DNA of 64,000 bases from an uncultured Ruminococcus sp. (GTDB lineage Bacteria; Bacillota; Clostridia; Oscillospirales; Ruminococcaceae), in the NCBI GenBank assembly GCA_934474025.1, contig CAKSMF010000002.1, positions 186,001 to 250,000 of the forward strand. Reading direction: 5' to 3'. The position numbers and the translations under genes were made by a program. The notes beneath the pieces were generated by a model. That model saw only the letters and a program-made list of their open reading frames with translations, was not told the origin of the DNA and did not search any database. Positions 46,004 to 52,853 of the stretch are shown here, one piece after another (the stretch's first letter is position 1; each line of letters opens with the position of its first letter).

Positions 46004-46258
46004 ACTTATCAGCATACAACCGGAATTGTAGGTTATACATTGATTTATGATTCGCACAGTTTGAATCTTGCTGAACACAAACCGTTTATTGTAGATGAGA
46101 GCGAACATACACCAGAAATACACCTCGTTGAAAAACTTGAACGCCGTGCGAATATTTCGGATATCGACAAGGGAGAGGAATTATTATCGCAGATAAATGA
46201 TTTGCGTGAATTGCTTAATGCATATTATTCAGGTGACATTAAAGAAGGCGGAAGATAA
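46004..46258 (+). pseudogene. Duplicate of the fbp 3' end
   Basis: Repeats 45677-45931 with a 327-bp period and a handful of silent or conservative changes, keeping the frame YTLIYDSHSLNLAEHKPFI to the same stop. There is no start with a ribosome site and no catalytic residues, so it is a remnant. Confidence 0.85.
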
Positions 46259-46263
46259 AATAT

Positions 46264-46313
46264 AAAAGTATCATTTCATCAATTAAGTTATAATTGATTG
46301 AAGTGATACTTTT
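46264..46313 (+). terminator. Long hairpin terminator after fbp relic
   Basis: AAAAGTATCA(T)TTCATCAATTA pairs almost fully with the following TAATTGATTGAAGTGATACTTTT around a 5-nt loop. Confidence 0.7.
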
Positions 46314-46367
46314 AAGAAAATAAAAAACTCAGAAACAATGTATTAACATTACTTCTGAGTTTAAATA

Positions 46368-46384
46368 GTGACCCGTACGGGAAT
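46368..46384 (-). other. attL-like tRNA 3'-end core
   Basis: GTGACCCGTACGGGAAT; on the minus strand it corresponds to tRNA T-stem plus acceptor strand. The T-loop is altered (TTCAATT) and no CCA follows, so no functional tRNA is present here. Confidence 0.6.
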
Positions 46385-46484
46385 TGAATTAAATTTTTCA
46401 GATTTTCTAACTTGCCGTGATATGGCCTTAGGCCCGTATCTTCGGCGTTTTTTAACATTAACTCGTTTTATTATCCTGTCCTTT

Positions 46485-46546
46485 ATTCTAACTTTTCGGA
46501 ACTTGTAAAGGACAGACAAAGGACAGCGTTATGGTCATACTCCTGT
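46485..46546 (+). repeat. 61-bp direct repeat, copy 1
   Basis: An exact copy occurs at 48376-48436. The repeat contains two AAAGGACAG units and ends TATGGTCATACTCCTGT. A similar motif (GGGCATACTCC, in both orientations) brackets the integrase promoter near 56.6 kb. Confidence 0.9.
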
Positions 46547-46578
46547 ATTTAAAAAGATTTGTGATATACATAATATAT

Positions 46579-48036
46579 TTATTGATTTGATTCATTATGA
46601 ATAGCAAGAGCGATTTCTCTATTTATCTCAGCAACCTTACAGGAATAGCCACTAACTTTTAAAGGATTGCCGTTTGGATCTTCATTGGCATTTCTTGCCA
46701 TGCAAATAACACAAAAATGACGATTGGGACATTTTACACAATCAAAAAAGTCCTTTTTTCGTAGATTACGAATATACAAAACTCTTGGAGAATGATTCCA
46801 TATTTCATAAAGCGATGTATCTTTTAAATTGCCACAATCATAATTTTGCCAGCCTGCACATGGATATATCATTCCATGAGAATTCATACTAATTGACGAT
46901 GTACAAGCCTTGCATAAATGATCTTCACTAATATCACGTTTTAATTCTCTTGCAAAGTCAGCTTTAACGATTTTTCTTCTATACTCTAAATTAATATTAA
47001 TGTTAGAGCGTATGATGTTTTCTATTTCTTCAAATGTAAGTCGATATTCAAGATTACTTGTTGTGTGATCAAATCGTGCCATCATAATATAATCGGTTAC
47101 AGTAGGTACATTATATTTTGCTGCCCATTTTGTCACATCAACGAAGCTATCCTTATTAAGGCGCGTTATCGGGCAACTAATTTGTAATGGAATATCATTT
47201 TTTATCAATTTTAAAATGGCGTTCCTTGTTTTGAAAAACGATCCAGGAACTTTTGTAATAGAATCGTGTATTTCAGGCTGCATACTGTATAGTGAAGTCT
47301 GTATGCCGGAAAGACTTATGGATTTTAGTTCTCCAATAATTTCATCTGTTAATAAAGTTAGGTTAGTTAGGACATTGACAGAAAAATCATACTCTTTTGC
47401 CTTGTGTAAAAAATCTATGAAATTTGGATGAGACATCGGTTCACCACCCGAGAGTGTTATTCCAAGTACACCCATTTCTTTACACTGTTCCAATAAGCTA
47501 TAGTAAAGATTAGGGGCAATATCTGTATCTTTATTCTCGTGAGGAATATAACAATGCACACATCTTTCATTGCATCGACTTGTAAGTTCGACATGAAATT
47601 GTGTGAGTATGGGTGTATTCTCAAAATATTTAGAAAGTTTATCTTCAATGTCTTGATTAGTTCGAAATATATCCTGAGAAAAATTTTCTGTACTTACCTC
47701 GTTGCCAAGAATAGAATAAGAAAAACGAATATCATTTTTATCAAGTTCCTCTAAAGTATTACCCGAAACCAAAAATCCGTCCTTTTCCAATATATCAAGA
47801 AATTCAACTACATCTTTTTTTAGAGTATCTAAATCAACTGTAACAAAGGCCTCTGCAATTTCATTGACTATTTCCGTAAGATCTTTTGGTTGCCTTGATA
47901 TAGCCTTAAGGAATATAGCACCCGATTTGTCTGTAATACGACTTTTATGGGTTCCCTTGTTAATTATATAACCCACTTCATCATAAATGCGTATAAACAC
48001 ATCCAACTTTTGTCTGTATAATATTATAACCTCCAT
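46579..48036 (-). CDS. Radical SAM/SPASM peptide maturase with N-terminal RRE domain
   Basis: 485 residues. An N-terminal PqqD-like recognition domain (about residues 15-95, YIINKGTHKSRITDKSGAIF to ILEKDGFLV) would bind a leader peptide. The radical SAM core has ELTSRCNERCVHCYIPH (CxxxCxxC near residue 157) and LSGGEPMSHP. The C-terminal SPASM region has cysteines in CKACTSSIS, YPCAGWQNYDCGN and CVKCPNRHFCVICMA for auxiliary Fe-S clusters. A 44-aa precursor lies 86 nt upstream in the same direction. The ATG overlaps a GGAGG, so initiation may actually occur slightly downstream. Confidence 0.9.
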   Translation of the reverse strand: MEVIILYRQKLDVFIRIYDEVGYIINKGTHKSRITDKSGAIFLKAISRQPKDLTEIVNEIAEAFVTVDLDTLKKDVVEFLDILEKDGFLVSGNTLEELDKNDIRFSYSILGNEVSTENFSQDIFRTNQDIEDKLSKYFENTPILTQFHVELTSRCNERCVHCYIPHENKDTDIAPNLYYSLLEQCKEMGVLGITLSGGEPMSHPNFIDFLHKAKEYDFSVNVLTNLTLLTDEIIGELKSISLSGIQTSLYSMQPEIHDSITKVPGSFFKTRNAILKLIKNDIPLQISCPITRLNKDSFVDVTKWAAKYNVPTVTDYIMMARFDHTTSNLEYRLTFEEIENIIRSNININLEYRRKIVKADFARELKRDISEDHLCKACTSSISMNSHGMIYPCAGWQNYDCGNLKDTSLYEIWNHSPRVLYIRNLRKKDFFDCVKCPNRHFCVICMARNANEDPNGNPLKVSGYSCKVAEINREIALAIHNESNQ

Positions 48037-48064
48037 GAGTTAATATTAGATTAATATGCTTTTA

Positions 48065-48088
48065 GGGGGAAGGTCCAAGCCTCCCCCC
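48065..48088 (-). promoter_or_regulatory. GC-rich hairpin between precursor and maturase
   Basis: GGGGGAAGGTCC.AAGC.CTCCCCCC stem in an AT-rich gap. The T-run lies on the plus-strand side; for the leftward transcript it is a stable hairpin that could limit maturase expression relative to the precursor or protect the precursor mRNA. Confidence 0.5.
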
Positions 48089-48122
48089 TTTTTTTCGATT
48101 TGAATAATAGAAAATTAATTAG

Positions 48123-48257
48123 TTAGCACCAACGGTCATCTTCGTTGCAAGTTGATTCTGCAAAAGAACCATCTACAAACAAATCATTCTTTTCGTTTTC
48201 AGCAACGATTACAGGTTTAGTGTACTCAAACTTTACATATTGATTTTTCTCTGTCAT
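48123..48257 (-). CDS. 44-aa RiPP precursor ending Trp-Cys
   Basis: MTEKNQYVKFEYTKPVIVAE, then NEKNDLFVDGSFAESTCNEDDRWC. AGGAGG precedes the ATG and a consensus promoter lies 61 nt upstream. The first about 30 residues look like a leader (acidic/aromatic), and the end STCNEDDRWC offers two cysteines, a Trp and an Arg as modification sites. Position directly upstream of an RRE-bearing radical SAM/SPASM enzyme makes it the probable substrate. Thioether or carbon-carbon crosslinks are possible; the product is unknown. Confidence 0.8.
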   Translation of the reverse strand: MTEKNQYVKFEYTKPVIVAENEKNDLFVDGSFAESTCNEDDRWC

Positions 48258-48317
48258 GATACTTCCTCCTTTCTTCAATAATAAAAATCCACATTGTAAA
48301 TTTTATATCAGACTATA

Positions 48318-48346
48318 ATTATAGCATAAATAAACAAAACTGTCAA
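48318..48346 (-). promoter_or_regulatory. Consensus promoter for precursor and maturase
   Basis: On the minus strand: TTGACA (48346-48341), 17-nt spacer, TATAAT (48323-48318); both hexamers are perfect. Confidence 0.9.
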
Positions 48347-48375
48347 TATTTATTTCAAAAATTGCATGCTGTTTG

Positions 48376-48436
48376 ATTCTAACTTTTCGGAACTTGTAAA
48401 GGACAGACAAAGGACAGCGTTATGGTCATACTCCTG
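48376..48436 (+). repeat. 61-bp direct repeat, copy 2
   Basis: Identical to 46485-46546. The two copies bracket the first radical-SAM locus exactly, 1,891 bp apart. Confidence 0.9.
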
Positions 48437-48625
48437 TTATTTTTTAGATGAACGATAGAATATATGAAGGTGACAGGATTTCTGACAGAAATGTCCAAAA
48501 GATCATTGTAAAATTACATCATTCAACTTTATATAACGGATCACAGATTTGTTATCCGTGAAATGTATACGCACCACGGTAACCGTTTTTGATTACCATG
48601 AAAAAGCATAACGGAAGAAATCATC

Positions 48626-49038
48626 ATGAGCAGATATACAAGTAAACAGACCGTATACAGCTCTCTGAAAAAATACGTTCCGATTTGGAAACTGGACACC
48701 AACACAATGACCGCCACTTACCTCAATGTCAATACGCAGACCGAGGGAAGCAAGACCTACCATGCTGACTTCATCAGGTATCATCTTCATTATTCGGACA
48801 GCCATTGCCATGATAGACTTCGCAGACTCGTCAACGAGGGTAAGATCATACAGTACCTCGATGATATGGAACAGAAAGTTAGTGGAGCTATCTCACGTCA
48901 GGTGGAGCTTTGGAAGCAAAACGACAGTTGCTATCAGAAAGCTGTCCTCGCAGGCAATGCCTAAAAATGTTCGGTCTTGAAAACTGCTTCATCAGTATGG
49001 CGAGAGAAGTTGTGTTCGAGAGTATGGTTTATATTTGA
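48626..49038 (+). pseudogene. Frameshifted paralogue of the gene at 58423-58839
   Basis: Codons 1-112 (MSRYTSKQTVYSSLKKYVPIWKLDT to AGNA) closely match the protein at 58423. The frame then stops at TAA, while the +1 frame continues KMFGLENCFISMAREVVFESMVYI to TGA at 49036-49038. A single missing base near 48961 explains this. Together with the 61-bp repeat upstream it looks like the right-hand flank of an earlier island. Confidence 0.85.
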
Positions 49039-49040
49039 GG

Positions 49041-49076
49041 GTTAACGGCTGTGCTTTTGTGTGCAGCCGTTTTAAC
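49041..49076. terminator. Terminator hairpin between pseudogene and radical SAM gene
   Basis: AACGGCTG / CAGCCGTT stem with flanking GTTA/TAAC. The same AACGGCTGTG...CAGCCG hairpin follows the intact paralogue at 58853. Confidence 0.65.
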
Positions 49077-50232
49077 TTCTGTAGGTATCAGTATGAATAT
49101 CATGATGATTATCTGATGGTTTTCTCTGCCTGCTCAATAATCGTTGTATTTGTGGGTTGTTTCCGTTATATAATGTCGGATTAGATTTTATCGAAATCAT
49201 ATCTTTGAAAATGTATTGGTATACAGAGATAGCTATTCTGCAGCTTGTCCCCATATTATTGCATATACCATTTTCATTCAGTGCAACGTTATTACGCCCA
49301 CCAGAACAGAAATTAAAGATAGGGCACTCAGCACATTTACTTCTCCTATCAATTGCTTCCGAAAGGAGCTTTTTGAAGCCTTCTGAATTAAATGCTTCAC
49401 TAATTGAATTGAGATTCCAAACATTACCATAGGAATATTCAGGCGGGAAATATCGATTACACGGCACTATATCACCGTTATATCGTATTCCCATCCATTT
49501 GCCGAGACAAGAATTATACTTGCATACACTTTTTTCGCCATAAAGGATATGCTTTAATATACGTTCAAAATAGCCTACTTCAATATTACATGATGAATCG
49601 TTTTTCCAGTATTCATAGAATTCAATTAGCTTCGCTGTTGTATGTTCAGCATCCAATAGCAACTCTGTGTTGTGTTCTGTAGGGGTTGAAACATAAGGAT
49701 TCATATTATAGTTTGCATTCAACTGCTTAAACAATTCATAGCTTTGAATCAAAGTATCAATATTCTTTGCAGACAGTACCATTATAAATCCACAGTGTTG
49801 ACCATTACTCAAAAGTTTGTCCCTATTAGCCAATACGTTTGAAGCATTTCCACGCAATTGATCGTTTAATACTCCGTCAATTGATGTGCCTACACCAATA
49901 TGATTATCTGACAAAAACTCGGCTAATTCATCAGTAAGCAAGGTTAGATTGCTTTGCATACGATTTTGAATTTTTACATTTTTGTATTCTTTCTGCATTT
50001 CAATTGCTTTCTGAAAGAACGATAGTCCCATAACAAGTGGTTCACCGCCGTGCCATATGAATGTTACCTGTTCATATTCTTTCAAAGTAATGTCGTATAG
50101 ACGGTGCAATGTTTCTAATGACATTTTTCCTGCTTTTTCATGATGAGAATTATGAAAACAGTAAACACAATTCATATTGCAGATATCCGTCGGCATAATA
50201 AGAATGCTTAAATGATTTGATAGTTTCGGCAT
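49072..50232 (-). CDS. Radical SAM/SPASM maturase of the His/Asp-repeat locus
   Basis: 386 residues from MPKLSNHLSILIMPT. The radical SAM cluster motif is DICNMNCVYCFHNS (residues about 18-31), followed by WHGGEPLVMG. SPASM cysteines are in CLGKWMGIRYNGDIVPC and CAECPIFNFCSGG...CNNMGTSC. It resembles sulfatase-maturase-type enzymes and has no PqqD domain. It starts 5 nt after the second precursor stop and is in one leftward operon with DUF3841 and both repeat peptides. Confidence 0.9.
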   Translation of the reverse strand: MPKLSNHLSILIMPTDICNMNCVYCFHNSHHEKAGKMSLETLHRLYDITLKEYEQVTFIWHGGEPLVMGLSFFQKAIEMQKEYKNVKIQNRMQSNLTLLTDELAEFLSDNHIGVGTSIDGVLNDQLRGNASNVLANRDKLLSNGQHCGFIMVLSAKNIDTLIQSYELFKQLNANYNMNPYVSTPTEHNTELLLDAEHTTAKLIEFYEYWKNDSSCNIEVGYFERILKHILYGEKSVCKYNSCLGKWMGIRYNGDIVPCNRYFPPEYSYGNVWNLNSISEAFNSEGFKKLLSEAIDRRSKCAECPIFNFCSGGRNNVALNENGICNNMGTSCRIAISVYQYIFKDMISIKSNPTLYNGNNPQIQRLLSRQRKPSDNHHDIHTDTYRS

Positions 50233-50237
50233 ATAGT

Positions 50238-50438
50238 TTAGTCCCAATCTGTGTAGCTGTCATCATGACTCGAGTCACTATGCGAATCTTCATGTGTGTC
50301 GTAAGCACCGTAATCATAATGACCATCAGTGTGGTCGTTATGATCATGTCCCCAATCCGAATGATGATCGGTATGATTGTTAAAACTTGTAACATCAGAC
50401 TGATTAAGATATTCCTCGTATAATTCGTTAATTGACAT
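50238..50438 (-). CDS. Short His/Asp-rich precursor peptide (66 aa)
   Basis: MSINELYEEYLNQSDVTSF is a leader-like start; the rest consists of HTD, HSD, HND and HYD units (NNHTDHHSDWGHDHNDHTDG...SYTDWD). AAGGAG precedes ATG 50438. The leader matches the 166-aa sister at 9 of the first 13 residues (MSIxExYxxYLNQ), and both end in TDW plus one residue. No cysteine is present. A shared leader, repetitive core and adjacent radical SAM enzyme make it a likely RiPP precursor. Confidence 0.8.
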   Translation of the reverse strand: MSINELYEEYLNQSDVTSFNNHTDHHSDWGHDHNDHTDGHYDYGAYDTHEDSHSDSSHDDSYTDWD

Positions 50439-50487
50439 AAACAAATTCTCCTTATTCTTCCATAGTTTTAAATATCCTAAAACTTAA

Positions 50488-50988
50488 TTAAACCCAGTCC
50501 GTATGGCTATCATCGTGACTTTCGTCCGTATGGTCATCATCATGAGATGTATCATCATGACGTTCATCATCATAATCATCATGTTTATCAGAATGGTCTG
50601 AGTGATCATCATGGTCTTTGGGATACCCATATCCATTATCTGTATGATCATCTCTTGACCAATCTGAATGATCATCATAGTCTCTGCCGTAGTCTGTATG
50701 ATTATCATAACTTCCATAGTCTGTATGCATAGTATCGTCATGGCGTTCATCATCATAATCATCATGTTTGTCAGAATGATCAGCGTGATCATCGTGGTCT
50801 CTTGGATATCCATATCCATTATCTGTATGGTCATCTCTTGACCAATCTGAATGATCATCATAGTCTCTGCCAAAATCAGAATGGTCGTTGTAGTCTCTCC
50901 CCCAATCTGTATGGCTGTCATAGTGGCTGGAGGATATGGATCTTTCAGTTTGATTCAAATAATCTGAGTACATTTCATCGATAGACAT
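50488..50988 (-). CDS. Long His/Asp-rich repeat precursor (166 aa, 61-aa tandem units)
   Basis: MSIDEMYSDYLNQTERSISSS leader followed by dozens of H-x-D units (HTDWG, HSDFG, HSDWS, HTDNG). A 61-residue block (GRDYDDHSDWSRDDHTDNG to HTDYGSYDNHTDY) occurs twice; the DNA repeat period is 183 bp (for example from 50561 and 50744). GGAGG precedes the ATG. The composition is almost only D, H, S, Y, G, R, N, T, W. It could bind metals directly or carry crosslinks at aromatic/His residues; both are inference. Confidence 0.82.
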   Translation of the reverse strand: MSIDEMYSDYLNQTERSISSSHYDSHTDWGRDYNDHSDFGRDYDDHSDWSRDDHTDNGYGYPRDHDDHADHSDKHDDYDDERHDDTMHTDYGSYDNHTDYGRDYDDHSDWSRDDHTDNGYGYPKDHDDHSDHSDKHDDYDDERHDDTSHDDDHTDESHDDSHTDWV

Positions 50989-51003
50989 ATCTTTACCTCC
51001 TAA

Positions 51004-51543
51004 TCAAATTTCAAACAAAGGATAGACGTTAGTGATGTCTTTCTTATTGATATAAGGTACGTGTGCCTGAAGAAGATTACAGGAATACTGAGTTTTAATT
51101 AGTTTTCCTTGAGATAACGCCCGTTTAATATAAGGGATTTCTGGCATAGGTAAAAGGGGTGGCATTATTACTTGAAAATCATTAATATCAATGAATAAAG
51201 GGTTAAGATTTTCGTTAAAATCCAACTCTATTACTTTGTAATTTTTATTGAAACATTTCCATATTCCCCATACAATATCCTTGTGTCTACGGATGATTTC
51301 CTGAAACGTACTATAAGATGATATTTCCCTTATTGTGTTTGCTGATGCTTCAGAAAAAACATAGACCAAGCCCTTGTAATTTGATTTATTAATCTCATTA
51401 TATGCATTAACAAGCCAATCATAAAAAGCCTTATACTCTTTGCTTTGCACCGCATATCTGCTTTTGTGATTATCAGGATAATAAATACCTTCATTATCGA
51501 TAATATCCATTACTTCCTTAGATTGAATAGTCCAGAATTTCAT
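51004..51543 (-). CDS. DUF3841-like protein, first gene of the repeat-peptide operon
   Basis: 179 residues, MKFWTIQSKEVMDIIDNEGIYYPD. The pattern of 'WTIQ...V...I...G.Y' start and central FYDWLVNAYN resembles the DUF3841 family, known mostly as uncharacterised proteins. AGGAGG precedes ATG 51543. No membrane segment or known catalytic motif stands out. The co-directional order DUF3841-precursor-precursor-radical SAM suggests a role in handling the peptides. Confidence 0.65.
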   Translation of the reverse strand: MKFWTIQSKEVMDIIDNEGIYYPDNHKSRYAVQSKEYKAFYDWLVNAYNEINKSNYKGLVYVFSEASANTIREISSYSTFQEIIRRHKDIVWGIWKCFNKNYKVIELDFNENLNPLFIDINDFQVIMPPLLPMPEIPYIKRALSQGKLIKTQYSCNLLQAHVPYINKKDITNVYPLFEI

Positions 51544-51575
51544 TTTATGCCTCCTATATATAATCCCCCAATTAT

Positions 51576-51604
51576 ATTGTATCATATGATTATGGATTTG
51601 TCAA
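51576..51604 (-). promoter_or_regulatory. Promoter of the repeat-peptide operon
   Basis: On the minus strand: TTGACA (51604-51599), 17-nt spacer, TACAAT (51581-51576), 33 nt before the DUF3841 gene. Confidence 0.88.
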
Positions 51605-51623
51605 GCATCAACCCCCGTAAACA

Positions 51624-51843
51624 CAGGGCAACAGCATTTACTTTTTTGTTCGAATTTCCCAAATAAAGCGATGTTTTAATCGATTAGGTAAAGCATCATT
51701 TTTTGAAGGATGCTGAAATCAAGCTATGAAATCAAATGTGATTTTTCCAAACTCATTGTTTTATTGTGCAAAAGCACTATATCAACACACTTGACACGGA
51801 TAAAATATACAGAGTATATATAAAAGTAAATGCTGTTGCCCTG
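51624..51843. mobile_element. 220-bp MITE-like element with 22-bp perfect terminal inverted repeats
   Basis: Ends begin CAGGGCAACAGCATTTACTT and are exact inverted copies. There is no coding capacity. The sequence TCAACCCCCGTAAACA just left of it (51608-51623) recurs at about 51954, inside the 3' end of the XRE gene, so the insertion may have duplicated or rearranged that end. No clear short target duplication is seen. Confidence 0.65.
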
Positions 51844-51948
51844 CGAGCTTTTCACCTATTTTTCGCTAAGTTGAAACTCTGACTTCACCAGAATCATATT
51901 TCCCCAAAAAGAAAAGAGCCAAGAAGCAAGCTCCGCAGCTCCAAACTA

Positions 51949-52656
51949 TCATTCAACCCCCGTAAACATAACCTGATAACTCAGCCCCGTAAACTCCCTG
52001 AGAAAGTCCATATCAGAGAAGTTCAGACCGTAGTTATGCGTTTTACCGCTGTCCTTGCCCGTGTAGAGGTACTCCATTTTCTCCTGATCGAGATGCTCGG
52101 TGCGTAGTGCTTCACGGTCAAATCCTTTTTCTTTCAGATGATACAGCACGATGCGTGAGAGCTGCACCTGAACGATGCGGTAACTTTCGGTGTCGGCACA
52201 GTGGTCAAGAATGCCAAGAATATCGAAAATCGTTTCGGTGTCCTTCAAATGCTCGGTATCGTATTCGGTTTCGGGGACATACTCGATATACTTATCATTG
52301 TTGAGAAACTGCACCGTACAATTCACATAGGGAATGATCTTCAACTGCATTTCCAGGCTGATCTCACTTCCACGGCGCAGGCTTACCCAACGCTGTGAAA
52401 GGGAGCTTACCGACTTGAATACACTTCTTTTCTTGTTTGCCTGCGGAATGATCGGCGTATCGTCCTCATTTATCAGGTAATCTATCGGAACATCGAAGTA
52501 TTCCGCAATTCTCGTTATCATGTCGAGGTTCGGCATACCGTCATTCACCCATTTGGTGACGGTCGCAGCCGATATTCCCAGCTCTGTGGCTAACGCTCTC
52601 GGCTTCACACCTCGCTCGTCACATAGTTCATTGTATTTTCTCCAAAAGACAGTCAT
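51949..52656 (-). CDS. XRE-family regulator of the island
   Basis: 235 residues. The N-terminal helix-turn-helix (NELCDERGVKPRALATELGISAATVTKWVNDGMPNLDMITRIAEYFDV) is followed by a 150-residue domain of unknown fold. ATG 52656 is chosen because GGAGGG lies upstream. It is divergent from the DUF3987 gene, and their promoters face each other, so it probably represses the replication/transfer module. Confidence 0.85.
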   Translation of the reverse strand: MTVFWRKYNELCDERGVKPRALATELGISAATVTKWVNDGMPNLDMITRIAEYFDVPIDYLINEDDTPIIPQANKKRSVFKSVSSLSQRWVSLRRGSEISLEMQLKIIPYVNCTVQFLNNDKYIEYVPETEYDTEHLKDTETIFDILGILDHCADTESYRIVQVQLSRIVLYHLKEKGFDREALRTEHLDQEKMEYLYTGKDSGKTHNYGLNFSDMDFLREFTGLSYQVMFTGVE

Positions 52657-52714
52657 TTTGTGTCCCTCCAATTTGTGCAAAGAGCAGAACTTATTTAATT
52701 CTGATTATTTTTGC

Positions 52715-52744
52715 TTGACAAATGCTACTCAGGTATCATATAAT
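52715..52744 (+). promoter_or_regulatory. Rightward promoter toward DUF3987 gene
   Basis: TTGACA (52715-52720), 18-nt spacer, TATAAT (52739-52744). Confidence 0.8.
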
Positions 52745-52780
52745 ACATTTCAAAGATTGCAACGTGTCATTTCTTAGATT

Positions 52781-52809
52781 ATTATAGCACATCAAACGCA
52801 ATCTGTCAA
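52781..52809 (-). promoter_or_regulatory. Leftward promoter of the XRE gene
   Basis: TTGACA (52809-52804), 17-nt spacer, TATAAT (52786-52781) on the minus strand. It converges with the rightward promoter, with start sites only about 25 bp apart. Confidence 0.85.
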
Positions 52810-52853
52810 TAGAAATACAAGAAAAATTACAAAAGTAGAGGAAAACAAAACTT

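Noticed and set aside
46368..46460. tRNA gene at the island's left end
   Set aside because: Only the acceptor/T-stem strand is present. The T-loop is altered, and no D-arm or anticodon arm can be folded upstream on either strand.
50500..50950. Possible CRISPR or VNTR without coding role in the ATC-rich repeat DNA
   Set aside because: The repeats keep frame for 166 codons with a leader shared by the next gene and a good ribosome site. The opposite-strand and other-frame ORFs here are shadows.
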